Shown: piece after piece, positions 47,246 to 59,012 of the stretch
Layout of the letters: the number at the start of each line of letters is the position of its first letter
Numbering within the stretch: position 1 is the stretch's first letter
Source of the DNA: Talinum fruticosum
Taxonomy: Eukaryota > Streptophyta > Magnoliopsida > Caryophyllales > Talinaceae
Direction: 5' to 3'
NCBI GenBank assembly: GCA_021018815.1
Contig: JAITYX010000041.1
Location: 3,720,001 to 3,784,000 of the forward strand
DNA length: 64,000 bases
Program-made: the position numbers and the translations under genes
The notes under the pieces: generated by a model
The model's input: only the letters and a program-made list of their open reading frames with translations
The model's database searches: none
What the model was told of the DNA's origin: nothing

Positions 47246-47510
47246 AAGGTATTTTACAAGAAAATAAAATAATGCTACTAAGAATAAAAATTGTTACTTA
47301 AAGCGACACATTGTAAAAAGAAGGAAGTATTACTTAGTATTATAATAATTTACTTAAAATTTCAGAAAAATTAATATTTTTCTATACCAACATTTATAAC
47401 AATTTATCATAACTTGAAGTAAAAGTTAGTTGTTGGAGGCGAAAAGAATTTATACTATTTATTCTATGATGTTATATGAATAATTTAAATAACATATAAA
47501 TATTTATTAG
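47020..47510. repeat. AT-rich module, copy 1, with (ATT)n
   Basis: Shares order and wording with 48150-48615: ATTTACTTAAAA, TAGTAATAATTGTAATAT, AAAAATATTGGA, a long ATT run (47184-47244), TTTATAACAATTTAT, AGTTAGTTGTTG, ATGAATAATTTAAATAACAT. Confidence 0.8.
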
Positions 47511-48149
47511 TTAACGGAATTGAATTTAGTCCAATTAACCAACCTATTCAGCCATCTGTTCAAAACTCTATTGTTAGCCAAGGAAAATGACTCGTGGGCA
47601 TTTTTCCTGTATTCATCTTCAATACTTTGAACTTCCACAGCATGCGCGGTGGTGGCCAGAGAGGAGGAGGACTCACCCTCCAGCACTTCCCTCTATTCTG
47701 TTTTGCTTCCTAGCCGAAAGGGAACTGCTGGGCAAGTAACACTTTCACTGCAGTGTTTTTAGTATGGTGCAGAGTAAGCTGGAAAAGCCAGCAAGCTTTT
47801 GCCCTTTCTTTTGGTGACTCTCAACTATCTCAAAAGAATAAGACGTTCAACTCGCTAAAACAAAATACGGATAATTGGGGATTGTGTGTTAGCTGCCATC
47901 CACATTATCAATAAGCTTCTTTAAAAAAATGGGTTTTTGACCCTTTTTTTTAAGTGCTTGTATGGAAAGCCGTAATTTGATTGAACACATTTAAAAAATA
48001 GGTTAAAAATTTTAAAAACCAAACAAACTTTGACCCATATTCATGCGAAGCATGAGATTTAGACTAGTAGATATACTTAAAATTGAGTGTTTTGATGGGA
48101 GATCGATATTTTGCGCATCATCATTGGTTGGATCTATTTGTTATTTTCC

Positions 48150-48329
48150 TTTTTTGGTGGATATTTTCAAAAAACTTTGTAACACGTCATTTATTGTAAT
48201 ATTATTATCATGTCTTTAAAATTACTAGTATATTAAAATAAAATAATATTTAAAATAGTAATAATTGTAATATCAAAATAATAATCTAGAGAAAAATATT
48301 GGAGTAATAGCTATTATTATTATTTTTAC

Positions 48330-48360
<31 letters not shown>

Positions 48361-48615
48361 AAAATAAAATAATATTACTAAATAAAAATTTTACTTAAAC
48401 AATATATATTGTAAAAAGGAGGGAATATCTTTTAGTATTATAATAATTTACTTAAAAATAATTTTAGAAAAAGTAATTTTTTTCAATACCAATATTTATA
48501 ACAATTTATTATAACCAAAAGAAAAAGTTAGTTGTTGAAGCAAAAAGAGTTTCTACTATTTATTTTATGATGTTACATGAATAATTTAAATAACATAAAA
48601 ATATGTATTAATTAA
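48150..48615. repeat. AT-rich module, copy 2, with (ATT)n
   Basis: Direct, diverged copy of 47020-47510, about 1.1 kb away, with a shorter ATT run near 48310-48359. Confidence 0.8.
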
Positions 48616-49464
48616 TCTGTAATTTGCTCGAATAAATTAAAAAATAGGTTTAAAATTTTAAAAATAAATAAAATTCACATACTCGTACAAAGCACGGGAT
48701 ATACACTAATATACATTTATTATTGGAAAACTTATATATGTAGTAAGTTGTATATATTTATTCATTACTTATTTAATGAGTGTGATATATATGTCTCGTT
48801 TGCTTGGTTTGTTTAGGCTAAACTTGTAAGCTTATTAATCAACTCATTTAGACTTGTGAAGTTCATGACCTAAATTTTAGAAGCTCACACTAGACTCGAG
48901 TATCTTAGAGCATGGCTCGACCTTGCGACAAGTTTGACTTAGCAAGATTTTCATGATCTCAACTCACAATAAGGGCTCGCGAGTTGTCTCCGCACTTGCA
49001 TGCCTCTATTCTTAATCATTAAAAAATTATTACTGTTCAATTAAAATATACTGTAGAAAATTTGGTTGTATTGTAATTTCTTATTAATGCTTTTTAATTA
49101 AAAAAGATCCATATTGATAGTTAGTGTTTTGGAAATATTTTGATTTTTTATTATTTATTTTAAAAATCTTTTTTCAAGATAGTTTCACTTAAATATCAAA
49201 TGTATATTACAGTCTTTTTTAAATTAAGATATATATTATTTGATGATAGAAAAGTTTTTTTTTTTTAAAGTTATTAAACCTTAAGATGGTGGGTTAAGTT
49301 AATTGATCAAAGTGTAGAAGTACTCTTGAGAGGAAGAAGTGCGTGAGATGTGGCGTGGTGAGAGGTAAGATTATGAAAGTTGCTGAAAATTAATTGTTAT
49401 ATTTAAAAATATTAAATATCAAATTGTGTGTTTTGTTTTGGTTGGGGGGTTTGTCGTAATCCTA

Positions 49465-49790
49465 TGGTTCTCTTCGGTAACATTGTTTAAAGTAGCGTTT
49501 AGTGTTTTTATCAAGTCAAAACACTAACTAATTAAATATTAGTGTTTATTAAGGTAATGTTTCAACTATCGTATGTAGTAATTTATACAGTTTCAAGTAG
49601 TGTTTGTGAAAAGTTAAGAATATTAGCTTTTTATTTTGAAAAGTAGTGTTTCATAACAAAACATCCTTGAACAACTATCCATTAATAGCTAAAATTTGAT
49701 GGGTATCAGCTGTCTAAATAGTTATCTAATACTCAAATAATTATCCGCTAATCAAATAACTTATTTTGCCGTAAAAAATTATAGGGAAAA
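49465..49790 (+). repeat. MITE-like repeat copy B
   Basis: Homologous, in opposite orientation, to 31800-32215. Its edge reads CTTCGGTAACATTG and the other TTATTTTGCCGTA. Confidence 0.55.
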
Positions 49791-52001
49791 AGAGATGAAG
49801 ACATTAAGGAATCAGTTATTACCTTGTATAATTTAGATAAGAATCTCTAAAAAATCCTTTTTCAGAGAAAAAAAAATCAAGAGTTATCTCTGATACAAAA
49901 TATACTTTTCTCCCTATTATTATTTTAGAAATCTTATGGTATTTTTGAAAAATGATTTTATACTTTAATTTTGGTGCGTAATTTAAATTGAAAAATCAAG
50001 AGTTATCACATAGAGGATGCATATTGCACGTATCACAGTTAGGTATCTCTCCTTTGCCAGTTACACTGCAATTCATACTCCTATTCTCAAGAGCAATTCT
50101 ACTTGTAAGTAGCTTATCAGATCTCATATATTGAAGAAGAATTTTGATCAAAAATTTGAAATAATTTGAGAGAATTAACATATGTAGTCACTAGACCTGG
50201 GCAATGGACTGGGAGTCCATTGGGTTTAAATGATCGGGCTTAAAAAATAGGGTACAAGCCCGTTTAATTATTTATTTGGGCTGGGCATTTAACTGGCTGC
50301 CATTTAACATAGTTAAACAGGCCGGGTATTGGGCATGCCAATGGGCCGCTTTACTCTACTCTCTCACTCTGTCTCTCACTCTGGTGCTTCATCGCTCTGT
50401 GTCTCTCACCGGATATTGGCCCCCTTTCAAATCCCGCTCCTCCACTGCCGTGACCCCTGAACCCCTTAATCTCTCTCTCTCTCTCTCTCTAAATCGTTCA
50501 AATTCCCACAGCAGAATTGTATCGTTCCTCTAGCCAGGAAGTTTGCCCGGACTTTTACCCAGCTTGTTCAAGGTAAGTGCCTTAATCAATTCTCTTCAAT
50601 TCTCGTTCTAGGGCTTTTCGTTGCTTCTGTTTGATTTCCGTGAAGCCCTCCAATGTTATTGTTATTTTTCTCTAATATGCATGGGCTTTTCGTACTCCAT
50701 AGTTTTAATTCGGATCAATTTCATTAGTCCTTTGTGAAACTATTGCTTTGTTGAATCTGGGAATCGAAATATGCAATAAACTGAACTCTAGGAATTGAAA
50801 CAAAGGAGCTGCTGAAATCAATAGAGTTAGTAATAATTAAGGTCAACTCCGGCCACAACAAGGGTATCATTATCATCAATTGCAGGTGCACAGTATATTC
50901 CTCTCGTAGCTGCGGACAGAGGATCCTACCCAGTTGGAGGTGAAATTTGTTGGGTCAGAGTAGATCACTTTTTTCCAAGCTTGGAGAGCAGTATAAGCTT
51001 GCTGGAGCCTAGGGTTCATGTGAGAGGCATGTGTTTAACGTGGTGGGGTTTATGCTCATGAGCATTGTGCTTCGCTTTAAGCTCATTGAACTATAAGCAC
51101 GAGATAGAGAACAAGAATCAATGTGGAAGTTATGGATGCATATGAACCCATTTTGAGGTTTTAGGTTCTGAAGGCTTGGGGAAGAGGGGAGGGAAGGTAA
51201 ATGCACTTGAAGGCTTTTATAAAGAGCTAAAAATAATTTTCGATAAAAACTTCAGTCTCCGGTATAATCAGTAAATTTATCAGTTGGTGTTAGTTTTTAG
51301 GCACATTGATTCTTGTTATGATTTGGGGTGATTTTCTGTGGTGGTTGAAGATTAAACATCATTGAAGATGAGATAATGTTGTTAAGATATGGTTTCGGGA
51401 ATTAATGATGGTGCTGTTAGAATAATGCATAAGAGATTGATCATAATGATACCCTTTTAAGTGTTTTCTCTTAATTTGAAAGTTATAAACTGAACTCTGC
51501 GGCCTGCCAGTTGGCACTAAGTTCTCTATTAGAAATAGACCTTTGTGAAACTATTGCTTCAATTCTACTGCACGGATGATTGATTGCCCAATTAAAGCAA
51601 AAGAGATTGATGAGTATCATATTATTGTTATTCTTCATTTATTTTGGTGTATCTTGTTCGTTATTCATTCCCTAGTTTCTACGTTCCATTTGGATGTTTT
51701 ATTCACTACTTTATATTTGCCTCATCATTTTATTCATGCTGATAATAATGGAAGTATTATCTAGCTTGGAATTCTTTGGCTATCTAGAACAGATAGACAA
51801 GTTATATTATTAAGAAGAAACACAATAGACATTCATCGGTTTACAAGAAATTAAGTTGGCATTGGCAATACATGAACTAATCCAGAAACACGACAGAGTC
51901 CTAACTGCTTCTCTCTCTACTTTTAATTGTATCTGCCCCTACCTCCCAAAATCTCTATTATTTATGTTAATCATCTTTTTGTCATAATTTACGTTTTAGA
52001 C

Positions 52002-53959
52002 ATGGAAAGTGAAGCGGCAACTTCATCAATCCCACTCGAAGATGGATATAGTGAATATAGCACTCAACAACGTAAAAGGAAGAAGAGGTCTAAAGTATGG
52101 AGAGAACATGTAGAAGGCAATAATGCACAAGGTGAGAAAATTGCAACATGTAAGCATTGTAAAGTAGTCGTGTCTGCCAATCCAAATAGTGGCACTTCTC
52201 ACTTGAAGCGTCACTTAGATAAATGTCCAAATCATCCTAGTTGGGGAGTTGAGTAGTGATGATGGTGAGGAATTTCTTTTCAATATGAATAAACTTCGTA
52301 AGGAAATTATGCTCTATATTGTGGAAGGAGCTCACTCATTTGCAACTGTTGAAGAAAAAGGTTTTAGATAGATGATGTCAAAAGCTAATTCGAACTTTGT
52401 GCCATTTATTCGTTCAATGGCTAAGAGAAATTTATTATCTATGTATGTGGGAGATAGAGATAAGGTGAAAGACATGCTATTAAAAGCTCCGGGTAGGATT
52501 TGTTTGACTACGGATAATTGGAAGTCAAATCACACTTATCAACATTGTAATTGCATCAAAGCCCACTTTGTTGATAATGCTTGGAAGTTGCACAAAAGGA
52601 TTCTTAGATTTAGAGCATTAACACCTTCTTATGATGGTGAAAGTATCGCGAATGAAATACTTATATTTCTTCGTCAATGGAACATTGAGGATAAGATACT
52701 CACCATTACCATAGATAATGCTAAGTACAATGATGCGATGATGTCTAATTTGAAAAGGCATCTTGTTCCCTCCGGAGTGGGTTGCTTAGTAATGGTGTTT
52801 TCTTCCATGTTAAATGTTGTGCACATATTCTAAATTTAATTATGCAAGATGGTCTCCATTTTATTGGTGAAATTCTATAGAAGATTCGAAGTTTGATAAA
52901 GTTGATAATTAGATCTACTCATAGAGGCAAAGATTTCTAAGAATGTGCTCAAAAAAATTTCATTTGGATGTGAAAAGGAAACTGAATTTGGACATGCAAG
53001 TTTGCTGGAATTCAACTTATAAGATGATGGATAATGTTTTATATTATAAGAATGTGTTTATTTACTTGGTGTCCACTAATTCACCGTTGAAGCCATATGT
53101 TCCTTTAGAGGAGGAGTGGGAAAAAGTCATTAGAATACATAAGTTTTTGAAGTTATTTTATGATGTAACTTGTATGTTTAGTACGGTTAAGACTCCTACA
53201 TCCAATTTGTATTTCAAGGGGACATGGATGGTTTATCGTCGTTTGCTTGAGACGGCTGAAGGTCCTTATGACTACTTAGTTGACATGGCAAAAAAACATG
53301 CTCGGTAAGTTTGACAAATATTGGTCAGAGTATAACTTGCATTTATCATGTGCTGCAATTCTTGATCCTAGATTTAAAGTCAAATTCATTGAGTATTGTT
53401 TTAGCAAATTGTTTGGGTCCGATGATGCTGTGGAAAAGGTGGATAATGTGTTGTCAACTTTACTGTCCTTATTTGATGAGTATAAGCTACATTCGTCAAC
53501 TTCCCCAGTTATCAGCTCTTCTCCTATTGCTAGTGGGTCTGTGGATGATTATTTTGATGATTACAATAGTTTTAGTGGTAGACGTTCAAGGTCACAATTG
53601 GGGAAGTCACAACTTGATATATATTTGGAGGAACCAGCTCTTGAGTTAAATATGGAGTTAGATGTTCTAGATTTTTGGCACAAGAGTTCAGGGGGACACC
53701 CAGATCTTTCAATGATGGCACGAGACTTACTAACAATCCCAGTAATTACTGTTGCATCAGAGTCTGCGTTTAGCCTAGGAGAAAAACCATTTCCCCAACT
53801 CGTAGTGCTTTGAAACCCAAGACAGTACAAGCATTGATATGTCTTCAAGATTGGCGACCCGCGGAGTATGGCGTTGGCGTTGGTATTGACAATGATTCTC
53901 AATCAGATGAGGATGAAGTGAACGAGGATGAGGAGGATGATACAAGTCTCTTCTTTTAG
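52002..53959 (+). pseudogene. hAT transposase pseudogene (zf-BED, RNase H-like core, dimerisation domain)
   Basis: Start MESEAATSS at 52002. A BED zinc finger follows (SKVWREHVEG...CKHCKVV...SHLKRHLDKC). Frame is lost at about 52250, a TAG stands at 52369, and frame is lost again near 52790. Core sequence MMSKANSNFVPFIRSMAKR, GRICLTTDNWKSN and ILTITIDNA matches RICESLEEPER/DAYSLEEPER-type proteins. The open part 52943-53780 carries LDMQVCWNSTYKMM, AAILDPRFKVKFIEY and the hAT dimerisation block (FWHKSSGGHPDLSMMARDLL, VASESAFSLG). One more shift near 53780 precedes an acidic C-terminus. At least four lesions; not functional. Confidence 0.92.
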
Positions 53960-54859
53960 GTAATCATACTAGATCCTTGATGGTGATCTAAATATGCATG
54001 TTATTAACTTACTTGAATTATTTGTTGTAGCTCTTGACAAATCTGACTTAGATGTATTTGAGGCTATTTACGGTATTTGAGGCTTCTCCCAATAGTGCCT
54101 GTGTTTGCTGCTGTGATTGTATCTGTATGCATATGCCTTCATTTAAATTTGTATCTGTATGTGAATAATATGTGGTTTGTGCTAGCATTTGGTTAGCCAA
54201 AACTGAAGACTCATAGTATGTTTACCTTTGTTACCATTTGCAGGGGGCTAGGGATCTTCTGCCCTCGTCAGCGCCTAGTCATTTTGTTTTATATGGGCAT
54301 TTTGGAGTGTTGCAGATCGAGTTGAAGAAACTGATACAGGAGTTTCACTCTCAGATGGAAGTTCTGATATTAATGTTGTGGATAATTCTTCTCCTGCAGT
54401 GGCTTCCCTTCAGTCTTGTTAGAAATACATTCCATTTTGATTGTCTCTTCAGATAGACCTTCAGAATGTCTCTCCTACACATAGATGTTACATTTTCCAG
54501 CGACAGGCTGACATATGTGGGTTATTATTTATTTTACTTGTACACATCTACCATTTTTCGTCACTTTGGAGGTATTCGTTTGCTCCTTGTAGTTTGGACC
54601 GCTACCTTTACTGACTCTTGTGATTGAGCCTTGGTCATAAGTCCAATTCTCTACATGTTTTGCCATTATGAAATCTGCCTGTTATATCAATTCTTATTGG
54701 TGCCATTCATTTCGACTATTACATTGATAATTTTGCCAAAAATCTTATGATTCACTTTGGGAGACTAATTGAAAGCTGCACATGACTTTGGACGTACTAG
54801 ATTGTATAGTTGGAACACAAGGGTTTTTGAAGGATGGCAGGACTTGTGTGGTATGTGTC

Positions 54860-55525
54860 ACCTTTACTGTCTCCTAGATCTTATAGTTAGGGGACTAATC
54901 TTATGATTCATGCATATACCCAAGTTTACTACCCGGAAGGACTCGTAATCTAGGAATCAACTTCCTATCTAACGTTATGGTTGTTATCTCTATCATTTCT
55001 TCACATATGTATTTAGTAAATTGCTTCATGAGGCCCAAAGCCATAATCAAATTCTTAAACTCTCTTTTCGACACAACATACAAGGTTTACAAGCATCACG
55101 GGACAAAACCCTCAGGTTGTAGGAGTCCAAAATTGCTTTGGAGGTCTCCACGGACCTTCCCACGGCCCGTGGGAGCACCCGTGGTGGGTATTTTGGGTTA
55201 AATAAATTGCTGCTGGCCACCACGGCCTGCCCCACAGCTTGTGGGGAAACCCGTGGTGGGTGGCAGTGGCTCCCAAACTCTATTTTCTTATCTTCTACCT
55301 ATCTTGTCCTTATGGGATGTCTATGAAATGTTCATTTTAGCATTCTAAGTAACATATTAGCTCAACAAAACCCATTAAAATGCATATGCAAGATACATAC
55401 TTTTCATACCAAGTTTTGGGCAAACACACATATCCGATCATCGATCCCCAAGAGCATTATAACAATTAAGTCGCTTAGAGAATAAATCATATATATTAAT
55501 CAAATATTTTTTATAGGGTGTTACA
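54860..55525 (-). mobile_element. Possible solo gypsy LTR inside the hAT element
   Basis: Read on the minus strand the segment opens at 55525 with TGTAACACCCTATAAAAA, the start typical of Del/Tekay-style LTRs. It includes a GC-rich stretch with repeated CCCACGG/CCGTGG words (55140-55265). The inner border and target duplication were not found. Confidence 0.35.
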
Positions 55526-56059
55526 AAATGAGTCACTCTGATGGTACTCGTTGCAAGTGTATGATATGATAAATTGTGTAGATTCGATGCACAAAACCTT
55601 TCACTTTATGCATTAAAGTTTAACATTTGCTTCAATTACTCAAATTGGGTGGGCCTTGGGTAGTCGACCATTTGACCCATGACCCAGCCCGACCCATTTA
55701 AAAATTGCTGCTCGGCCCAGCCCGTTAAGTATATGGGTGGGCCCAACCCACCCCAGCCCGGCCCATTGCCCAGATCTAATAGTCACAATCTCTGTATCGG
55801 CCGTTCACTTGGGAGGAAGAACTGAAACTATTTTACAGGTTTGTTCAATATTTCTTGTCATTTAATTAGTAGTCAATAATTAATAACGTTAAAATCATGA
55901 CCAGTGGTTGCAACTTCATTCATAATTATCAAGTACAACCTTTTTTTCAATAACCAAAAATTCGACCTTCTTTTTATATGATTAATAAGGTTGAGCTCTG
56001 GCTCATATCGTGTTATCCCACCTATTCCACCGATTATTTGGACGGTCAACGTGACAACC

Positions 56060-59012
56060 TACGACACCATAATGCTTGTCTCGGTTTACAATTTTCTGTA
56101 TTGGTGTACTGAATGTACGTCCATTGTAGTTGTGCATCAGTTGTATATGGAACGCTTGATGGGTCTATCGTACGATCGTTGTCACATCTCACGCTTGCTA
56201 CTAGGACTTCGCAATCGAGCCCTAGTTTTAGTTTGTGGCTTCATGTTGATCAATTGGTTTGTGCCTGGTTGTTTGCCGCTATCTCTAAAGACACACTTAG
56301 TGAGGTTTGTATTTGACATATTCAATTGAGGTTTGGCAGTGGTTTGAATTGCGTTTTAATTAGGCTAATTTGGCACATGTACTTGATTTAAAATGTATGT
56401 TCATAAATATTAGTATGGGTGATTGTCAATTGATGGATGAGTGTCTATGTTCGATTAAATCAATTGCGAATGCTCTAGCTGCAATTCAATCCTTAGTTGT
56501 AGACCTAGAGTTGATACAGTTCACTAGTGCTGGCTTGCCTGATGATTATGATGCTTTTATCACCACTTTTTTTTTTATGTTTCTTGGGAGTACCTCGTTT
56601 GACGACTTAGATTCCAAATTACTCTTTTACGAGCAATGTATCAACTACAAATGAGATCATCAACCCACCTCATATCCTGCTTTCATTGGAACTATAGGCT
56701 GTAGTTCTGTGTCGAACAATGCTACATGTAGTTCGGGTTCTAAAGGCAACAAAGGACCAATTATAGAGGGAATCACAATAATCATAATAAAGGACTTGGT
56801 TGCAATAATCGTAACAATTGGGGCCATAATCAACATAAGTAGCTGACTTTGCAGTAGACTCAGCAGACTACTTCTAGGAGTGTGTTTACAGGTACTATAT
56901 TATGTGATTCAAATGATTTATTTGTTGATACTAGTAACTCTCTTACTCGTCTACTAATCTTCTATCTGCAGGTACTAATCAATCTAAAGGGGTCTTAGGA
57001 GTTCACCCTAATGTTGTCTGTCATATATATTATAGTCCAGGACATTCAGCTCAAAATTCTCCTAACAGATACACCATGTGTACCTAGTCGATGCTTCCGG
57101 CATATCTTATCTTGTCAATGTTGATGAACAGGTTTGGTACCCTGATTCGGTTGCAATATCTCACATGATACCTAATGATGCTAAGTTATCTTTTAAATCC
57201 ATTTACAATAGGTCTACTCAGTTTCAAGTAGGTAATGGTACTTTACTTTCCGTTGCGCATGTTAGCACGTCATTGCTTCCCCTAAGAACCATTCCCTTAC
57301 TCTTAGGAATGTTCTCCATGTGCCTCAACTTCAACATAATTTACTTTCTATTAGATAACTGTGTTGCGACAATAACTCCAATGTCATTTTTTTAATCTCT
57401 GTTCGTATCCAGGACAACACCTCAGATGATGTCCATCTGTAGGGTAGTAATCCCGGTTTTATCGACAATGTCCTTATTTTCACTCCTCTTCCAGTTCAAG
57501 TCGCTTTAATTGTCTTTGTAGATCTTTGGCATCGTCGTCTGGGTCATTGTGGTGCTTGAGTTTTGGATGCTTTAAAGAATCATAATTTTGCTAAGTTTAT
57601 TTTAGTTTTTCTCATACAATTGTACGACTTGTCATTTTGCTAAATTTTATAAAATTCCTTTTACTTCTAGAGAACATAGAACGACTTCTCCCTGAAAGTT
57701 GATTTATGATGTTTGATAGTCTCCAGTTTATCTCATAATGGTTACAAATATTATGTGTGTTTTATTAATAATTATTCTCGATTCACTTGGCTTTATCCCC
57801 AAACAAAACCCTTCTTTTTTCACATAAAAAGAAAAAAATCCGTGAAGTTCATGAAATTTTTAATAAATTTCAAGTTTTAGTTGAAAACTTATTTGACAAC
57901 AACATTAAAATGTTTGAATATGATGGGGTAGAGAGTTTGATAACTCTCTTATGCTTGAGTTATTTCATGAAAAAGACATTTACTTTCAAAAATCTTAGCC
58001 TGATACACAACATCAAAGCAGTGTGGCAGAATGTAAGCAACGTCATATTTTTAAAATGGTTCGTACTTTTTTGATGACGCTACTATGCCTAATTATTTTT
58101 GGTTAGATGTTGCCTATGCTTCGGTCTATACCATTAATAGGCTTCTTACACTTGTGTTTTCAGAACCAAATGCCTTTGGAGGTTTTGTTTTGAAGAGCGC
58201 CTAATTTTTCTTTTTCCAAAGCTTTTAGGTGTGCTTGTTTTCCTAATGTTGTGGCCTCTTTTGCAAATAAACTATGAGATCGCAGTTTCTTGTGTTTTTC
58301 TTGGTTATGCTACTCATTATACAGGATATCGTTGTTTGGGTCCAATTTCAGGATGTGTTTCTATTAGTCGTAATGTTCGATCTCTTGAAAATAATCGCCT
58401 TTTTCCAAAACTGATTAACAAAGCTCCCCACAGGACTCGATCTTATATTTTTAGTGTCAAGAGAATTTGGCGACTCACTTCTACGAGCTCTTATGTCTAT
58501 GTCGCCGTTGCATATTGCTTTTGGGTTTGTCTTTGCTCTCCTTGTGTCTAGTCTACTCGTGTTATTTAGCTCCACCCACGAAGCACCTAACCTATCCTCC
58601 GGATTATCTCCACCATTGTGTCCCTCTCCTTGAGCTGTCGATTTCATGTGGGTCTTCCTCGTTGCCATAGCTTGAGCCTCGAGTTGATCCGCCATCTCCT
58701 TCTTCCGTGGCTGACATTCCCGTGTATGTCCCGTCCCCAGATTTTCCCTTAGTTGAACCTTCAACCTCTTTTTGTTGTGTCGGTCCCTTTGGTCCGTCTA
58801 ATCATCAGCCAATGAAGACTCGATCTAAGTTAGGTATTGTTAAGTCCAAAAATATTTTATCTCTCCCAGCATCTATTATGAAGTTGAACCTAGTTCATTT
58901 ACTAAGGCTTCTAAACATTCTGAAATGCGATGACTGAGGAGTATAATACTTTTCTTGCTAATGGCACATGGGATTTGGTACCTCCTAGACCGAAAGAGAA
59001 TCTTAAATTCAA
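56060..59012 (+). pseudogene. Copia gag-protease-integrase remnant
   Basis: Gag pieces include TLDGSIV, LWLHVDQLVCAWLFAAIS (about 56250) and IANALAAIQSLVVDLELIQF. An Asn-rich stretch leads to a decayed zinc knuckle (VCHIYYSPGHSAQNSPNRY, about 57018) in which two Cys are lost. Protease WYPDSVAISHMIPND at about 57135 has DSV for DSG. Pre-integrase DLWHRRLGHCGA (57525), integrase NNYSRFTWLYP (57765), VAECKQRHIFKMVRT (58023), then a Pro/Ser-rich stretch. It ends at the first residues of reverse transcriptase (LANGTWDLVPPRPKENL, about 58960). No LTRs flank it. Many stops. Confidence 0.85.

Larger units (their letters stand above)
46458..50191. other. Upstream region of the C2 gene
   Basis: Holds the 5' UTR and promoter of the minus-strand gene in its lower part. 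No clear TATA box was picked out between the ATG and the long TA tract. Further out are trinucleotide repeats, a duplicated AT-rich module, a decayed GCTCGAG-type relic (48780-49015) and a MITE-like copy. No second gene was supported. Confidence 0.6.
50192..55778 (+). mobile_element. Complete but inactive hAT transposon
   Basis: Terminal inverted repeats TAGACCTGGGCAATGG (50192) and CCATTGCCCAGATCTA (ending 55778) match 15 of 16. The flanks are GTAGTCAC (50184-50191) and ATAGTCAC (55779-55786), an 8-bp hAT target duplication with one mismatch. Subterminal regions are rich in GGGCCGGGC-type motifs at both ends. A zf-BED/hAT transposase pseudogene (52002-53959) runs in the same direction. A second insertion, possibly a gypsy LTR, sits in the 3' part (about 54860-55525). 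It lies 3.7 kb upstream of the C2 gene. Confidence 0.95.

Noticed and set aside
58348..58764. 138-codon minus-strand frame
   Set aside because: It is the reverse shadow of the copia integrase and Pro/Ser-rich region, which is recognisable on the plus strand.
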